Of a stretch of 43,707 nt of DNA, positions 1-8,789 are shown one piece after another; position 1 is the first letter of the stretch; each line of letters starts with the position of its first letter. The DNA is from an uncultured Mollicutes bacterium (lineage in GTDB: Bacteria; Bacillota_I; Bacilli_A; Acholeplasmatales; Anaeroplasmataceae), in the NCBI GenBank assembly GCA_900540705.1, contig UQGR01000011.1, positions 1-43,707 of the forward strand, given 5' to 3'. Under the pieces are notes generated by a model. It did not search any database, had not been told where the DNA came from, and saw only the letters and a list, made by a program, of their open reading frames with translations. The position numbers were made by a program, and so were the translations under genes.

Positions 1-123
1 CTGCTTTATTTACTCCCAGCTTTGATATAATCTGAAATCTCTTTTTCTGTTCAATTTAATAAAAAAGAAGAGAAGCCTCATATAGAGATAACCCTCTATT
101 TATCTAATGAGACAAATTTAAAT

Positions 124-2391
124 TTGTCTTTATATGGATTTATAAAAGAAGATAAATTATTTATTAGCCGTTCTTCATTTTATGCAGCAGAAGAAGTATA
201 TTTATTTTATTTACAACAAAATGATATAGAAAAATATGAATCTGTGAGAAGTAAAGAAATGGTTTGTCATGACCCAATAAAACCTTCAAATCTATTGGAG
301 TATCCTTCAATTTCTCTTATGTCAAGTAATCCAGATACCTATGTTCAAGGTACTTTTAGTTGGTTTGATGATGATGGAAATTCTCATCCTTTACAATTTA
401 ATCGTATTGAATTATGGGATAAGGAGCCTATTGGAGAAACCATGCTGGCTGTAACATATACAGATGTAAATGGTTTTTATCGTTTTGAATTTAATAATGC
501 TGATGATTTCACAGATTTTGAAAATGGAGGTTATGATATCTTTGTAAGACTGATACCTATGGGCGAAAATACTAGAGTGTATAAGGGCAATGGATCTAGT
601 TATCAGGAGGATTTAGGTTATTATGAAAATATTCCTACTGGGACTGAATATGAAATTTCGAAAACCTACTACATGGTAAAAGATACTGAAAAAAAGCCTG
701 AAGATTTTTGGGTGAAATATGATTTTGAATTTGCCCAAGCATTACAAATCTCTCAAGCAGCTATTTTTGCGGCTAAATATGTTAAAGAAATGAGTGGGAG
801 GAATATAGCTTCAGCCTCCATCCGTTATCCTCACAATGAAAGTTCTATAGGATGTTTTTATAATAGAAACGATAGTACTATATATCTCATAAATTCTAAT
901 GACAACAAAAATCTAAAAAGTTATGCCGCTTGGGATACTATTATGCACGAATATGGGCACCATGTGCAACAAGAATTTGAAATATGCAATAATCCTGGTG
1001 GTACTCATTTATTTGAAAAAAGGATGGGAGATCATTATAAAAATCATTTTACTAGTGGTGTTTTTCACGTTTATTGTGAATGTTCTTGGCGAGATTTTTC
1101 TGAGAATGAATGTAAATTACAAGGAAATAGAATTGCATGGGGAGAAGGGTGGCCAACCTATTTTAGCATAGTAGCTCAACAATATTTTTCTGCGAATTTG
1201 ATTAATATTAAAACCGTTGGTGATTCTAAATATACAGATTATAAAGGTACAAATTATAGTTTGACAAATTCATTTAGACTTGGTGATGATTGTGAACTTA
1301 CAGTTCAGTCCATCTTATATGAAATGTATGATAATAGTCATGATGATGTAGATCAAGATGCATTAGGGTTAGGACATAGGGTGATGTGGAATATGACAAC
1401 AGGTAGTAAAGCAAAAACATTTCAAGAATTTGATCTCTATTTTCGTGCAAATTATAATGACAAGTCAAGGCTAAAATATTATGGAAGAATATTGGGGTAC
1501 TACAACTTGGCTCCATCTCTTGTTACTGCCTCTTCAATATCTACAGTTAGTCCAACTTTCTCTTGGTCGTGGAATCCGTCAACCCCATCCATATTTTTCA
1601 ATGATACAAGTTATGAACTAAATTTCTATGATTCTAATTATAATTGGATTGGTAAAACGGAAAGAACCGCCAGTACTAGTCTTTCTCCTGGTGAGGATTT
1701 ATGGACAAGGGTTATCAATTCAGGGTATATGTTCCATGTATCCGTCACTAGATACGAGAATAACTCTCCTACTTCTTGTTATGAAGGGGAGTGGAGAGCG
1801 TATTCAAAGCCATATGCCACGCAAATGTCTTTATCTGATAAATATACAAAAGAGCTTGCCAGTGGAGAATGCTGTTGGTTTGTTTTTTCAGCGCCTCAAA
1901 ATGCTACTTATATTTTTGAAACAACAGGAAGCATGGATACATATGGAGAACTATTTTCTCAGATGGTTTCAGGCAGAACAAATGACTGTCTAATTACATC
2001 TGATGATGATAGTGGGGAAGGAAATAACTTTAAAATCACTTATCTAATGAATCAAGGAGATGTAGTATATTTACGTGTTAGAGGATATAATTGGGATAGA
2101 GCTGGAGAGTTTACGTTATTCATGTCTTCTCTAGATCATGTCCATCAATATAATTGTTCCTATACTTACTTAAATGATATGTATCATATTGCAAGCTGCA
2201 GCTGTGGAAAAAGTATTCAGGAGGGGCACTATTATCAATCGGAAAGATTAGGCAAGAGATGTAAATATTGTAAGCATTATACTGAAAATCCTGTTATTTC
2301 CCCTGAGCCGTTGCTAAACATTTTAAGCACGGAAAATATAGCCTTTTTAGATAAAAAGGGTTATGAAATACAAAAAAAGAATGAAAAATGA
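124..2391 (+). CDS. 5'-defective copy of secreted HEYGH zinc metalloprotease (probable pseudogene)
   Basis: This is a close relative of the 896-residue protease at 39404-42094, with roughly three quarters of residues identical by eye over the shared part. Visible in order are a beta-sandwich (transthyretin or Cna-B-like) segment, the zinc motif HEYGH encoded at 946-960, a downstream GEGW with the likely third zinc ligand Glu at 1144-1146, an Ig-like stretch, a PPC-like domain, and a terminal CSCG...CKYC zinc-ribbon-like motif. Similarity to the other copy continues upstream to position 31, where an in-frame TAA at 28-30 stops it. There is no ATG and no ribosome site before the TTG at 124, and no signal peptide in the window. 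A secreted protease without a leader should not work, so I read this as a decayed duplicate, although its catalytic residues are intact. The missing 5' part lies outside the window. Confidence 0.75.
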   Translation: MSLYGFIKEDKLFISRSSFYAAEEVYLFYLQQNDIEKYESVRSKEMVCHDPIKPSNLLEYPSISLMSSNPDTYVQGTFSWFDDDGNSHPLQFNRIELWDKEPIGETMLAVTYTDVNGFYRFEFNNADDFTDFENGGYDIFVRLIPMGENTRVYKGNGSSYQEDLGYYENIPTGTEYEISKTYYMVKDTEKKPEDFWVKYDFEFAQALQISQAAIFAAKYVKEMSGRNIASASIRYPHNESSIGCFYNRNDSTIYLINSNDNKNLKSYAAWDTIMHEYGHHVQQEFEICNNPGGTHLFEKRMGDHYKNHFTSGVFHVYCECSWRDFSENECKLQGNRIAWGEGWPTYFSIVAQQYFSANLINIKTVGDSKYTDYKGTNYSLTNSFRLGDDCELTVQSILYEMYDNSHDDVDQDALGLGHRVMWNMTTGSKAKTFQEFDLYFRANYNDKSRLKYYGRILGYYNLAPSLVTASSISTVSPTFSWSWNPSTPSIFFNDTSYELNFYDSNYNWIGKTERTASTSLSPGEDLWTRVINSGYMFHVSVTRYENNSPTSCYEGEWRAYSKPYATQMSLSDKYTKELASGECCWFVFSAPQNATYIFETTGSMDTYGELFSQMVSGRTNDCLITSDDDSGEGNNFKITYLMNQGDVVYLRVRGYNWDRAGEFTLFMSSLDHVHQYNCSYTYLNDMYHIASCSCGKSIQEGHYYQSERLGKRCKYCKHYTENPVISPEPLLNILSTENIAFLDKKGYEIQKKNEK

Positions 2392-2425
2392 GTCATCACT
2401 TAGGTTTGTGATGACTTTTATGTTA
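2391..2425 (+). terminator. Intrinsic terminator after the protease copy
   Basis: Perfect 9-bp stem (AGTCATCAC at 2391-2399, GTGATGACT at 2408-2416), 8-nt loop, then a short T run. The stem begins on the last base of the stop codon. Confidence 0.8.
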
Positions 2426-2442
2426 TAATGTTTTTAAGGAGG
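2421..2442 (+). promoter_or_regulatory. Extended -10 promoter and strong ribosome site for luxE-like gene
   Basis: TGTTATAAT at 2421-2429 is an extended -10 (TGnTATAAT) without a clear -35. AAGGAGG lies at 2436-2442, eight bases before the ATG. A start near 2436 would leave a very short leader, so an additional upstream promoter is possible. Confidence 0.5.
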
Positions 2443-2450
2443 CAGATTCT

Positions 2451-3560
2451 ATGTCTAAGAGGAACAAGCTATTTCGATTTAAAAAACCATATCAAACAGA
2501 AAAATCAAATCATTTATTTTTTCAAGCTATGAAAGAAAACTGTAGATATCAATATAAGCATTGCCCAGAATACCGACGTATTTTAGATGAACAGGGATTT
2601 CATCCAAATGATTTAAAATCTTATGAGGATATTGCAAAGATTCCTTTTATTCCAACGCTTTACTTTAAGCATCATACCTTGTTTTCTATGTCGAAGAAGA
2701 GGATGCCTATTAAGGCAACTTCCAGTGGCACTAGCGGGAAAAAATCAATGATTGGGTTTAACACGAGAAGCTTACTACGAGGGCTAGATATGGTGATTCG
2801 GATTGGAAGATACCACCATCTATGGAGCCTTAAGCCTGTTCACTATGTGATTTTCGGCTATGAGCCAAGCAGAAAAAATAAAACAGCCATTTCAAAGACA
2901 GCCTTTGGGTTTACCTTTTTTGCTCCTGCATTAAGTAGAACCTATGCATTACGATATAAAGATGGAGGCTACAAGCTGGATTTAGAGCATTTGAAACAAA
3001 AACTAATTCAGTATGCTAAGGCGAAATTTCCCGTTCGAACGATAGGTTTTCCTGCCTATACTTATTTTCTTTTGAAGGAAATGAAGGAGGAGGGAATTCG
3101 AGTGAAGCTTCCTAAGGGATCTTTAATTACGCTTGGTGGTGGTTGGAAGCAATTTTATGCTGAAAAGGTAGAAAAGCAGGATTTTTATGATTTAGTATAT
3201 GAGGTATTAGGGGTCGATGACAAGCATGTCATAGAATTTTTTGGTGCTGTCGAGCATCCAATACTCTATACAGACTGTCGGCATCACCATTTCCATATTC
3301 CTGCATATGGCAGAGTGATTATAAGAGATGTGGATACCTTAGAACCTTTAGAACATGGTAAGGTGGGATTGATTAATCTTTTAACTCCAATGGTAGATAG
3401 TGTTCCCCTACTGAGTATTATGACAGATGATTTGGGTGTCCTTCATGATGAGCCTTGTCCTTGTGGAGAAAAATCTCCCTATTTAGAAATTATAGGGCGA
3501 GTTGGAATAAAGGACATTGTAACCTGTGCTGCAGGGGCAGAAGAGCTATTAAAAAAGTAG
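2451..3560 (+). CDS. LuxE-like acyl-protein synthetase (acyl-adenylating)
   Basis: The 369-residue protein resembles LuxE, the subunit of the fatty-acid reductase complex that activates a fatty acid with ATP and carries it on a cysteine. Seen in the sequence are a Ser/Thr/Gly-rich nucleotide loop TSSGTSGKKS at about residues 90-99, a CPCG...IIGR segment near the C-terminus typical of the acyl-adenylate family, and a cysteine eleven residues from the end (Cys359) in the place of the acyl-carrying cysteine of LuxE. Length is as expected for LuxE (about 370). It is followed after 10 bp by a LuxC-like reductase, so the pair probably makes a fatty aldehyde. No luxA, luxB or luxD is present, so light production is not implied. 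The natural substrate is unknown. Confidence 0.8.
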   Translation: MSKRNKLFRFKKPYQTEKSNHLFFQAMKENCRYQYKHCPEYRRILDEQGFHPNDLKSYEDIAKIPFIPTLYFKHHTLFSMSKKRMPIKATSSGTSGKKSMIGFNTRSLLRGLDMVIRIGRYHHLWSLKPVHYVIFGYEPSRKNKTAISKTAFGFTFFAPALSRTYALRYKDGGYKLDLEHLKQKLIQYAKAKFPVRTIGFPAYTYFLLKEMKEEGIRVKLPKGSLITLGGGWKQFYAEKVEKQDFYDLVYEVLGVDDKHVIEFFGAVEHPILYTDCRHHHFHIPAYGRVIIRDVDTLEPLEHGKVGLINLLTPMVDSVPLLSIMTDDLGVLHDEPCPCGEKSPYLEIIGRVGIKDIVTCAAGAEELLKK

Positions 3561-3570
3561 GTGAATTGAA

Positions 3571-4830
3571 GTGATACTGTATAAAGGAAAAATTTTAGAA
3601 AATAAATATCAAAAGGAATTACTGGATTCCCTATATCAAGATTGTCTAACTACACTGCAAGACAAAAAGCCCTTATCTATTCGAAAGGTAATTTTAGCCT
3701 GTGATGCTATTTACCAAAAAGCAATTCAAGGAGAATATGATGAAATAGCTCTCCCACTTTTGAAGATGGCAGATATCTCATATGAAAGATTTCTAGAAAT
3801 GGCAAAGTTGTTTTCTAAGGAAGGCTTAGAATATAAATGTAAAATAGAACTTGGAGAGAACTATGACAGTTTACAACCTTTAAAAGAAGGAACTAAACGA
3901 TATCGTTCTCCCTTGGGAATTTTATTCCATATTGCTGCTGGAAATGTAGATGGACTTCCTGCTTATAGTGTAGTTGAAGGCCTTTTGGCTGGAAATATAA
4001 ACATATTAAAACTGCCTACTGGAGATAGCGGTCTTTCAATCAAACTATTAAATGAATTAATTTTAACTGAACCTGAGCTTAAGGACTATATTTATGTTTT
4101 TGACGTTCCTTCTACTGAGATAGATACCTTACAGGTTTTTGCAGATATAGCTGATGGAATTGTAGTATGGGGTGGAGATTTGGCTGTAGATGCTGCCAGA
4201 AGAATGGGTGGAGTAACGACAAAGATTATTCCCTGGGGACATAAGCTTTCCTTTGCCTATGCAACCTTAGAGGCTACAGACCAGCAGCTTTATGAGTTGG
4301 CAGTTCACATCTGTAAAACAAATCAGGTACTCTGTTCTTCCTGTCAGGGAATATTTATAGATACGGAAGAAGGATTTGAACAGGAGGAATTTGCCAATCG
4401 CTTTTTTACACAATTTTTAAAGGCTAATCAGGATTGTAGAAAAGCAGATTTAGGAATGCGTGGTAAGAATATGATTCAAATCTATAACGAAAAATTAGAA
4501 AATCCGAATAAAAAGATTTTATGCAAAGATGGGATTAGCATCTTTCTTGAAGACGATGCTGAACTGACTCTATCTATGATGTTCAGAAATGTTTGGATTA
4601 AGCGACTTTCTCGTAAAAATATTCTAACCTTAAAGAAGCATAAAAACCATCTTCAAACCTGTGCGCTTTTATGTGGAGAACAAGACGTAGAAGAACTGTC
4701 GAGAATTTTGGCCACTGCTGGAGTAGTAAGAATTACCAAAGGAGATATGGCTAGGATGTATAATGGCGAAGCTCATGATGGAGTTTATCCATTACAGGAA
4801 TATACTAGAATCGTTGAAGTGGATGTTTAA
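3571..4830 (+). CDS. LuxC-like acyl-CoA/acyl-protein reductase
   Basis: The 419-residue protein belongs by resemblance to the LuxC acyl-CoA reductase family within the aldehyde dehydrogenase superfamily. It reduces an enzyme-bound acyl thioester to an aldehyde with NAD(P)H. Cys255 in NQVLCSSCQG sits where the LuxC nucleophile is found. HIAAGNVDGLP (about 120-130) and LKLPTGDSG (about 147-155) resemble the family's nucleotide-binding half. The start is GTG, preceded by a weak AGGTGAA. The gap to the LuxE-like gene is only 10 bp, so the two form an operon, ended by a strong hairpin at 4841. What the aldehyde is used for (membrane ether lipid, wax or signal) cannot be read from the neighbours. 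Confidence 0.82.
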   Translation: MILYKGKILENKYQKELLDSLYQDCLTTLQDKKPLSIRKVILACDAIYQKAIQGEYDEIALPLLKMADISYERFLEMAKLFSKEGLEYKCKIELGENYDSLQPLKEGTKRYRSPLGILFHIAAGNVDGLPAYSVVEGLLAGNINILKLPTGDSGLSIKLLNELILTEPELKDYIYVFDVPSTEIDTLQVFADIADGIVVWGGDLAVDAARRMGGVTTKIIPWGHKLSFAYATLEATDQQLYELAVHICKTNQVLCSSCQGIFIDTEEGFEQEEFANRFFTQFLKANQDCRKADLGMRGKNMIQIYNEKLENPNKKILCKDGISIFLEDDAELTLSMMFRNVWIKRLSRKNILTLKKHKNHLQTCALLCGEQDVEELSRILATAGVVRITKGDMARMYNGEAHDGVYPLQEYTRIVEVDV

Positions 4831-4834
4831 GAAA

Positions 4835-4868
4835 AACAAAAAATACGGCAATTCTGCCGTATTTTCTT
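4835..4868. terminator. Bidirectional intrinsic terminator (luxC-like gene / tRNA operon)
   Basis: Perfect 10-bp stem AAATACGGCA (4841-4850) and TGCCGTATTT (4855-4864) with a 4-nt loop. It has an A-rich tract on the left and a T-rich tract on the right, so it can end the plus-strand lux-like operon and the minus-strand tRNA operon alike. Confidence 0.85.
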
Positions 4869-4899
4869 TAGCTTAATTTAAGCTTTAATATTAACTTAA

Positions 4900-4976
4900 T
4901 GGCGCACCCTAGAGGATTCGAACCCCTAACCTTTTGATCCGTAGTCAAACGATCTATCCAATTGATCTAAGGGTGC
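4900..4976 (-). tRNA. tRNA-Arg (anticodon ACG)
   Basis: The reverse complement folds as a complete cloverleaf with acceptor GCACCCT/AGGGTGC, a D arm built on GATC/GATC, anticodon stem TTTGA/TCAAA with loop CTACGGA (anticodon ACG, read as ICG for CGN codons), a T arm with TTCGAAT, and an encoded 3' CCA. It is 77 nt with the CCA and shares a promoter with the tRNA-Asp 13 bp upstream. Confidence 0.95.
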
Positions 4977-4989
4977 ATTGTTATTCAGA

Positions 4990-5065
4990 TGGCGGTTCGG
5001 ACGGGACTTGAACCCGCGATCTCCAGTGTGACAGACTAGCATGTTAACCACTACACCACCGAACC
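4990..5065 (-). tRNA. tRNA-Asp (anticodon GTC)
   Basis: The reverse complement folds as a cloverleaf with acceptor GGTTCGG/CCGAACC, anticodon loop CTGTCAC (anticodon GTC), T loop TTCAAGT and an encoded CCA (76 nt). It is the first gene of a two-tRNA minus-strand operon. Confidence 0.95.
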
Positions 5066-5083
5066 ATTCCTTGACGCTTGATT

Positions 5084-5112
5084 ATTATATCAAACCTTCG
5101 ACTTAAAAACAA
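5084..5112 (-). promoter_or_regulatory. Promoter of the tRNA-Asp/tRNA-Arg operon
   Basis: On the minus strand, TTGTTT (complement of 5107-5112), 17 bp, then TATAAT (complement of 5084-5089). The -10 lies about 18 bp before the tRNA-Asp 5' end. Confidence 0.8.
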
Positions 5113-5138
5113 GTATTTTTTTCTATTTTAAAAAATAA

Positions 5139-5162
5139 TATAATAAGAAATTAGAAAAGAGG
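5139..5162 (+). promoter_or_regulatory. -10 and ribosome site of the M42 peptidase gene
   Basis: TATAAT at 5139-5144 and AGAGG at 5158-5162. The -35 region is only a T run. The ribosome site is too close to the ATG at 5164 and well placed for the ATG at 5173, so I use the latter. Confidence 0.55.
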
Positions 5163-5172
5163 AATGCAAAAT

Positions 5173-6213
5173 ATGAATATAGAATATATAAAGGAAATTG
5201 CAGTAAAGTTATTTTCATGTGATTCTCCAACTGGATATAGTAAAAATGTGAATACTCTATTGTTGAATCTCTTAAAGGAATTAGGGTATACGGCATATCT
5301 TACCAATAAAGGCAATGTTAAGGTATTTATTGAAGGAAGAGATCATTCGAAGAGAGTTGCTACTAGTGCCCATGTAGATACACTTGGCTTGATGGTACGC
5401 TCGATTCATGGGGATGGCACCCTTTCTGTAACAAATGTAGGAGGACCACTCATTCCTACCTTAGATGGAGAGTACTGTAAGGTTGTAACACGAACTGGGA
5501 AGGTTTATACGGGAACCATTTTATGTAGTAGTGCTTCTGTGCACGTTTATGAGGATGCCAAGAGTAAGGCTAGAGATTTAGATTCTATGCTTATTCGTCT
5601 AGATGAAAAGGCAAGTTCAAAAGATGATATTAAGAAGCTTGACATAGATCATGGAGATTATGTTTTGATAGATCCCAAAACGACCATTACGGAAAGTGGA
5701 TTTTTAAAGAGCCGTTTTATTGATGATAAGGCAAGTGTTTGTGCGATTCTTGGTGTATTAAAGGAATTAAAGGATAAAAATGTTTTACCAGTCTATGATA
5801 CCTACGTATATTTTGTCAATCAAGAAGAGGTAGGACATGGTGCTGCCACCACTGACCAGGTAGATGAATTTGTAACCGTAGATATGGGCTGTATTGGTAA
5901 GGATTTAGCTGGAAATGAATACGAAGTTTCTATATGTGCAAAGGACTCTGGAGGACCTTATAGCTATGCGTTGACTTCTAGATTGATTGAGCTTGCTAAA
6001 AAGAATGATGTGCATTATGTAGTAGATATATTTCCTTTTTATGGCTCAGACATTGGTGCCGCTTGGAGGAGTGGAGTAGACTGTGCTGGTGCCTTAATTG
6101 GCCCTGGTGTTCATGCAAGCCATGGAATGGAGCGTACGCATTTGGATGCGATAGAACAGACGATGAAGCTCTTGTATTTATATCTTACAACTAGGGAATC
6201 TGGTACCAATTAA
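5173..6213 (+). CDS. M42-family metallo-aminopeptidase
   Basis: A cytoplasmic di-metal aminopeptidase of the M42 family (glutamyl or broad-specificity aminopeptidase, forming large oligomers in known members). Metal and catalytic residues are visible in order: SAHVDTLG near the start, RFIDDKAS in the middle, NQEEVGHGA with the catalytic Glu pair, an Asp in VDMGC, and the C-terminal HASHGMERTH. The 346-residue length is normal for the family. It probably finishes the breakdown of peptides to amino acids. It is monocistronic, with its own -10 box and a hairpin terminator right after the stop. An in-frame ATG at 5164 gives three extra residues but sits too close to the ribosome site. Confidence 0.9.
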   Translation: MNIEYIKEIAVKLFSCDSPTGYSKNVNTLLLNLLKELGYTAYLTNKGNVKVFIEGRDHSKRVATSAHVDTLGLMVRSIHGDGTLSVTNVGGPLIPTLDGEYCKVVTRTGKVYTGTILCSSASVHVYEDAKSKARDLDSMLIRLDEKASSKDDIKKLDIDHGDYVLIDPKTTITESGFLKSRFIDDKASVCAILGVLKELKDKNVLPVYDTYVYFVNQEEVGHGAATTDQVDEFVTVDMGCIGKDLAGNEYEVSICAKDSGGPYSYALTSRLIELAKKNDVHYVVDIFPFYGSDIGAAWRSGVDCAGALIGPGVHASHGMERTHLDAIEQTMKLLYLYLTTRESGTN

Positions 6214-6217
6214 TTTT

Positions 6218-6251
6218 TTAAAGGTGGGTATTGAACTCCACCTTTTTCTTT
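6218..6251 (+). terminator. Intrinsic terminator after M42 peptidase
   Basis: Stem AAAGGTGG (6220-6227) and CCACCTTT (6238-6245), 10-nt loop, T-rich tail. Confidence 0.8.
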
Positions 6252-6275
6252 GCTAGAATAAAAAAGGTGATGCAT

Positions 6276-7097
6276 ATGAAACGTATTTTAACAATCCAAG
6301 ATATCTCTTGTGTAGGACAGTGTTCCTTGACGGTAGCTTTGCCTATCATATCCTCCTTTGGAATAGAAGCTTCTGTAATTCCAACTGCGGTTTTATCTAC
6401 GCATACTGCCTTTCAAAATTTTACATTCTGTGATTTGACTGAGGAGCTTCCCAAAATTGAAGCTCATTGGAAAGGAGAAAAGCTTACCTTTGATGGATTT
6501 TATACAGGCTATATCGGTTCAACCAAGCAAATTGATTATATTATTTCTATCCTGTCAAACTTATCAAGTCCAACTGCTATAAAGGTGATAGATCCTTGTA
6601 TGGCAGACCACGGCAAGCTATATACTGGCTTTTCTAGTGATTTTCCTAAGCATATGCTAAAGCTATGTAAGCAGGCAGATGTGCTATTGCCGAATCTGAC
6701 AGAGCTCTGCTTACTGCTAGATGTAGAATACAAGGAATATGCCAAAGATGAATTAGAACAGCTAGTAAAAAAACTAGGTGAGGCTACATCCGCGGCTGTT
6801 GTATTGACAGGCGTCAGCTTTCAGGAGGATAAACTAGGGGCATTAACCTATGATAAGGATAAGAATACTATAAGCTATTATTTTACGGATCGTGTTCCTA
6901 CCATGTTTCATGGGACTGGAGACTGTTTTGCGAGTGCATTTTTTGGAGCAGTTGTAAAGGGATATTCTTATCAGGAGGCTGCTAAGATTGCCTGTGAATT
7001 TACTTATTTGGCTGTGAAAAATACGGAGCTTTTTCAGGATAAGCATTGGTATGGGGTATATTTTGAGTCTGCACTTTCCTATTTAACAAACCTTTAA
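6276..7097 (+). CDS. Pyridoxal/pyridoxamine kinase (PdxK/PdxY-like, ribokinase fold)
   Basis: The protein resembles PdxY/PdxK-type kinases that phosphorylate B6 vitamers with ATP to salvage pyridoxal phosphate. Visible are the N-terminal ILTIQDISCVGQCSL, the substrate-side GFYTGYIGS, the VIDPCMADHG strand (Pro-x-x-x-Asp/Gly as in PdxY), LLPNLTE, and the C-terminal anion hole with catalytic Asp in HGTGDCFASAF. A longer reading from 6231 is open, but AGGTGA at 6265-6270 places the start at the ATG at 6276, giving 273 residues, close to the family norm. The Pdx assignment rests on overall resemblance; another B6 or hydroxymethylpyrimidine kinase is the alternative. Confidence 0.83.
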   Translation: MKRILTIQDISCVGQCSLTVALPIISSFGIEASVIPTAVLSTHTAFQNFTFCDLTEELPKIEAHWKGEKLTFDGFYTGYIGSTKQIDYIISILSNLSSPTAIKVIDPCMADHGKLYTGFSSDFPKHMLKLCKQADVLLPNLTELCLLLDVEYKEYAKDELEQLVKKLGEATSAAVVLTGVSFQEDKLGALTYDKDKNTISYYFTDRVPTMFHGTGDCFASAFFGAVVKGYSYQEAAKIACEFTYLAVKNTELFQDKHWYGVYFESALSYLTNL

Positions 7098-7129
7098 TTT
7101 TAGTTTGTATTTTTTTGTCGAAAACTACT

Positions 7130-7158
7130 GGGAAAATATTTATATTTTCCTTTTTTTA
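7130..7158 (+). terminator. Intrinsic terminator after the pdx-like kinase
   Basis: GGAAAATA/TATTTTCC within 7131-7150 (tight 4-nt loop), followed by seven T. The stem is AT-rich, so it may be leaky. Confidence 0.6.
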
Positions 7159-7167
7159 TAGTATAAT
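7139..7167 (+). promoter_or_regulatory. Flotillin gene promoter
   Basis: TTTATA (7139-7144), 17 bp, TATAAT (7162-7167). The -35 overlaps the preceding terminator stem. Confidence 0.55.
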
Positions 7168-7218
7168 AAAATTACCAATGAAATAAAATGAGGTATAGAA
7201 GAAAGAGGCGATGTTTTT

Positions 7219-8736
7219 ATGGAGCTTGGTGTTATTATTGCTATTGTAGTGATTGCGATAGTTGCATTTATAATTATTCTTTTTGCATTATCCTATGTCA
7301 AGGCAGGACCAGACACTGCAATCATGGTTACAGGTGCAGGAAAAAAGAAAATTTTAATTGGTAAGGCAGGATTTCGAATTCCATTTTTACAAAGAACAGA
7401 TTCCTTGTCCTTAAAGGCTTTTCAGGTAGATATTAAGACAGAAGAGGCCATTCCTACAAAGGAATTCATCAATATCAATGTGGATGGTGTTGCAAATTTA
7501 AAGATTTCCTCTGATCCAGAGTTACTAGAAAAGGCCTTTGAGTCTATCTTGAATATGGCAGAATCTGAATTACAAAATCAACTACAACAGGTTTTACAGG
7601 GAAATATGCGTGAGATTGTTGGTACAGTTGAAATTAAGGAGCTAGTTCGGGATCGTCAGGGGGTTGCCAATAAGGTAAAAGAAAATGTAGTTCCCGATAT
7701 GGCTAAGCTAGGAATTGAGGTAGTTAACTTTAATATTCAATCTTTTTCCGATGATAATAAGGTGATTGAAAATTTAGGTATTGATAATATCAGCCAGATT
7801 TCTAAGGATGCATCCATTGCTAGAGCAAATGCAGAAAGAGATGTTGCCATCGCATCTAGTGCCGCTAGTGAGGCTGCCAACAAGGCGAAGGTTGAGTCTC
7901 AAATGAAGATCGTTCAGCAGAATACGGACTATGAGCTTCAGGCAGCAGCATTAAAACAAAAATCTGATACAGCTAAGGCTGTGGCAGACGCTGCTTATGA
8001 TATTGAGAAGCAAAAGCGCTTAGAACAAATTAATGTTGCAGAGGTTAATGCAAATATTGCCAAGCGTGAAAGAGAAGTTGAACTTGGGAATCGTGAGGTT
8101 GAACTTAAGGAAAAGAAGCTACAGGCTGAGGTAAATAAGGTGGCAGACTCTAAGAAGTATGCAGACCAGATGGCGGCAGAGGCGGATTTATTTACTAGAC
8201 AGAAGGCCGCAGAAGCTAAGAAGTATGAGCTAGAACAAGAAGCTGAAATGCAAAAAATCAAGGCTGAAGCAGATAAAGTTGCAAAGCAAAAGGCCGCAGA
8301 AGCGCTTAAAATTCAAGCTGATTTAGAGGCTGCAGCCCAAATTGCAAGAGCGAATGCAGCAAAGGAGGCTGCCCTAGCTGAGGCTAAGGGTATTGAAGCT
8401 AAGGGTAAAGCGGAAGCAGATGCCATTAAGGCTAAGGCTGAGGCTATGAAGCAATATGGAGAGGCTGCAACCCTGCAGTTAATTTTAGACTCTGGTGTTT
8501 TACCTGAAATTGTGAAGGCTTATGCAGAGCCAGTTGCTAGTGCTATGAGTAAGATTGATAGTATTACAATGTATGGTGAGGGCAACACTGCCAAGCTAAC
8601 AGAAGAGATTTCTAAAAACGGCACTCAGATTTTTTCAGGCTTAGAAAAGGCTACAGGATTAGATATCAAATCCTTATTGGCTGGCTATTTAGGTGGAAAA
8701 CTGATTGAAAAGAGTAAATCTGATAAAGAATCCTAG
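7219..8736 (+). CDS. Flotillin-family membrane scaffold protein (FloT/YuaG-like)
   Basis: A 505-residue flotillin. An N-terminal hydrophobic hairpin or TM segment (about residues 4-27) is followed by an SPFH (band-7) domain (about 28-190) and a long Ala/Glu/Lys-rich coiled coil (about 195-430) with the EA-rich repeats typical of flotillins, then a C-terminal tail with GLEKATGLDIKSLL. Such proteins organise membrane microdomains and tune membrane fluidity. The gene stands alone with its own promoter and terminator. The NfeD-type partner often found beside flotillins is absent. Repeated Ala/Lys/Glu codons make the DNA internally repetitive from about 7800 to 8460. Confidence 0.92.
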   Translation: MELGVIIAIVVIAIVAFIIILFALSYVKAGPDTAIMVTGAGKKKILIGKAGFRIPFLQRTDSLSLKAFQVDIKTEEAIPTKEFININVDGVANLKISSDPELLEKAFESILNMAESELQNQLQQVLQGNMREIVGTVEIKELVRDRQGVANKVKENVVPDMAKLGIEVVNFNIQSFSDDNKVIENLGIDNISQISKDASIARANAERDVAIASSAASEAANKAKVESQMKIVQQNTDYELQAAALKQKSDTAKAVADAAYDIEKQKRLEQINVAEVNANIAKREREVELGNREVELKEKKLQAEVNKVADSKKYADQMAAEADLFTRQKAAEAKKYELEQEAEMQKIKAEADKVAKQKAAEALKIQADLEAAAQIARANAAKEAALAEAKGIEAKGKAEADAIKAKAEAMKQYGEAATLQLILDSGVLPEIVKAYAEPVASAMSKIDSITMYGEGNTAKLTEEISKNGTQIFSGLEKATGLDIKSLLAGYLGGKLIEKSKSDKES

Positions 8737-8742
8737 GAAGAA

Positions 8743-8777
8743 GGGGAAGTTTTTGAGATAGAAAACTTCCTTTTTTA
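8743..8777 (+). terminator. Intrinsic terminator after flotillin gene
   Basis: Perfect 9-bp stem GGAAGTTTT (8745-8753) and AAAACTTCC (8762-8770), followed by six T. Confidence 0.88.
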
Positions 8778-8789
8778 TCTTAATTTTTA

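Noticed and set aside
2451..4830. Bioluminescence (lux) operon
   Set aside because: Only the LuxE- and LuxC-like parts are present; the luciferase subunits LuxA and LuxB and the LuxD thioesterase are absent.
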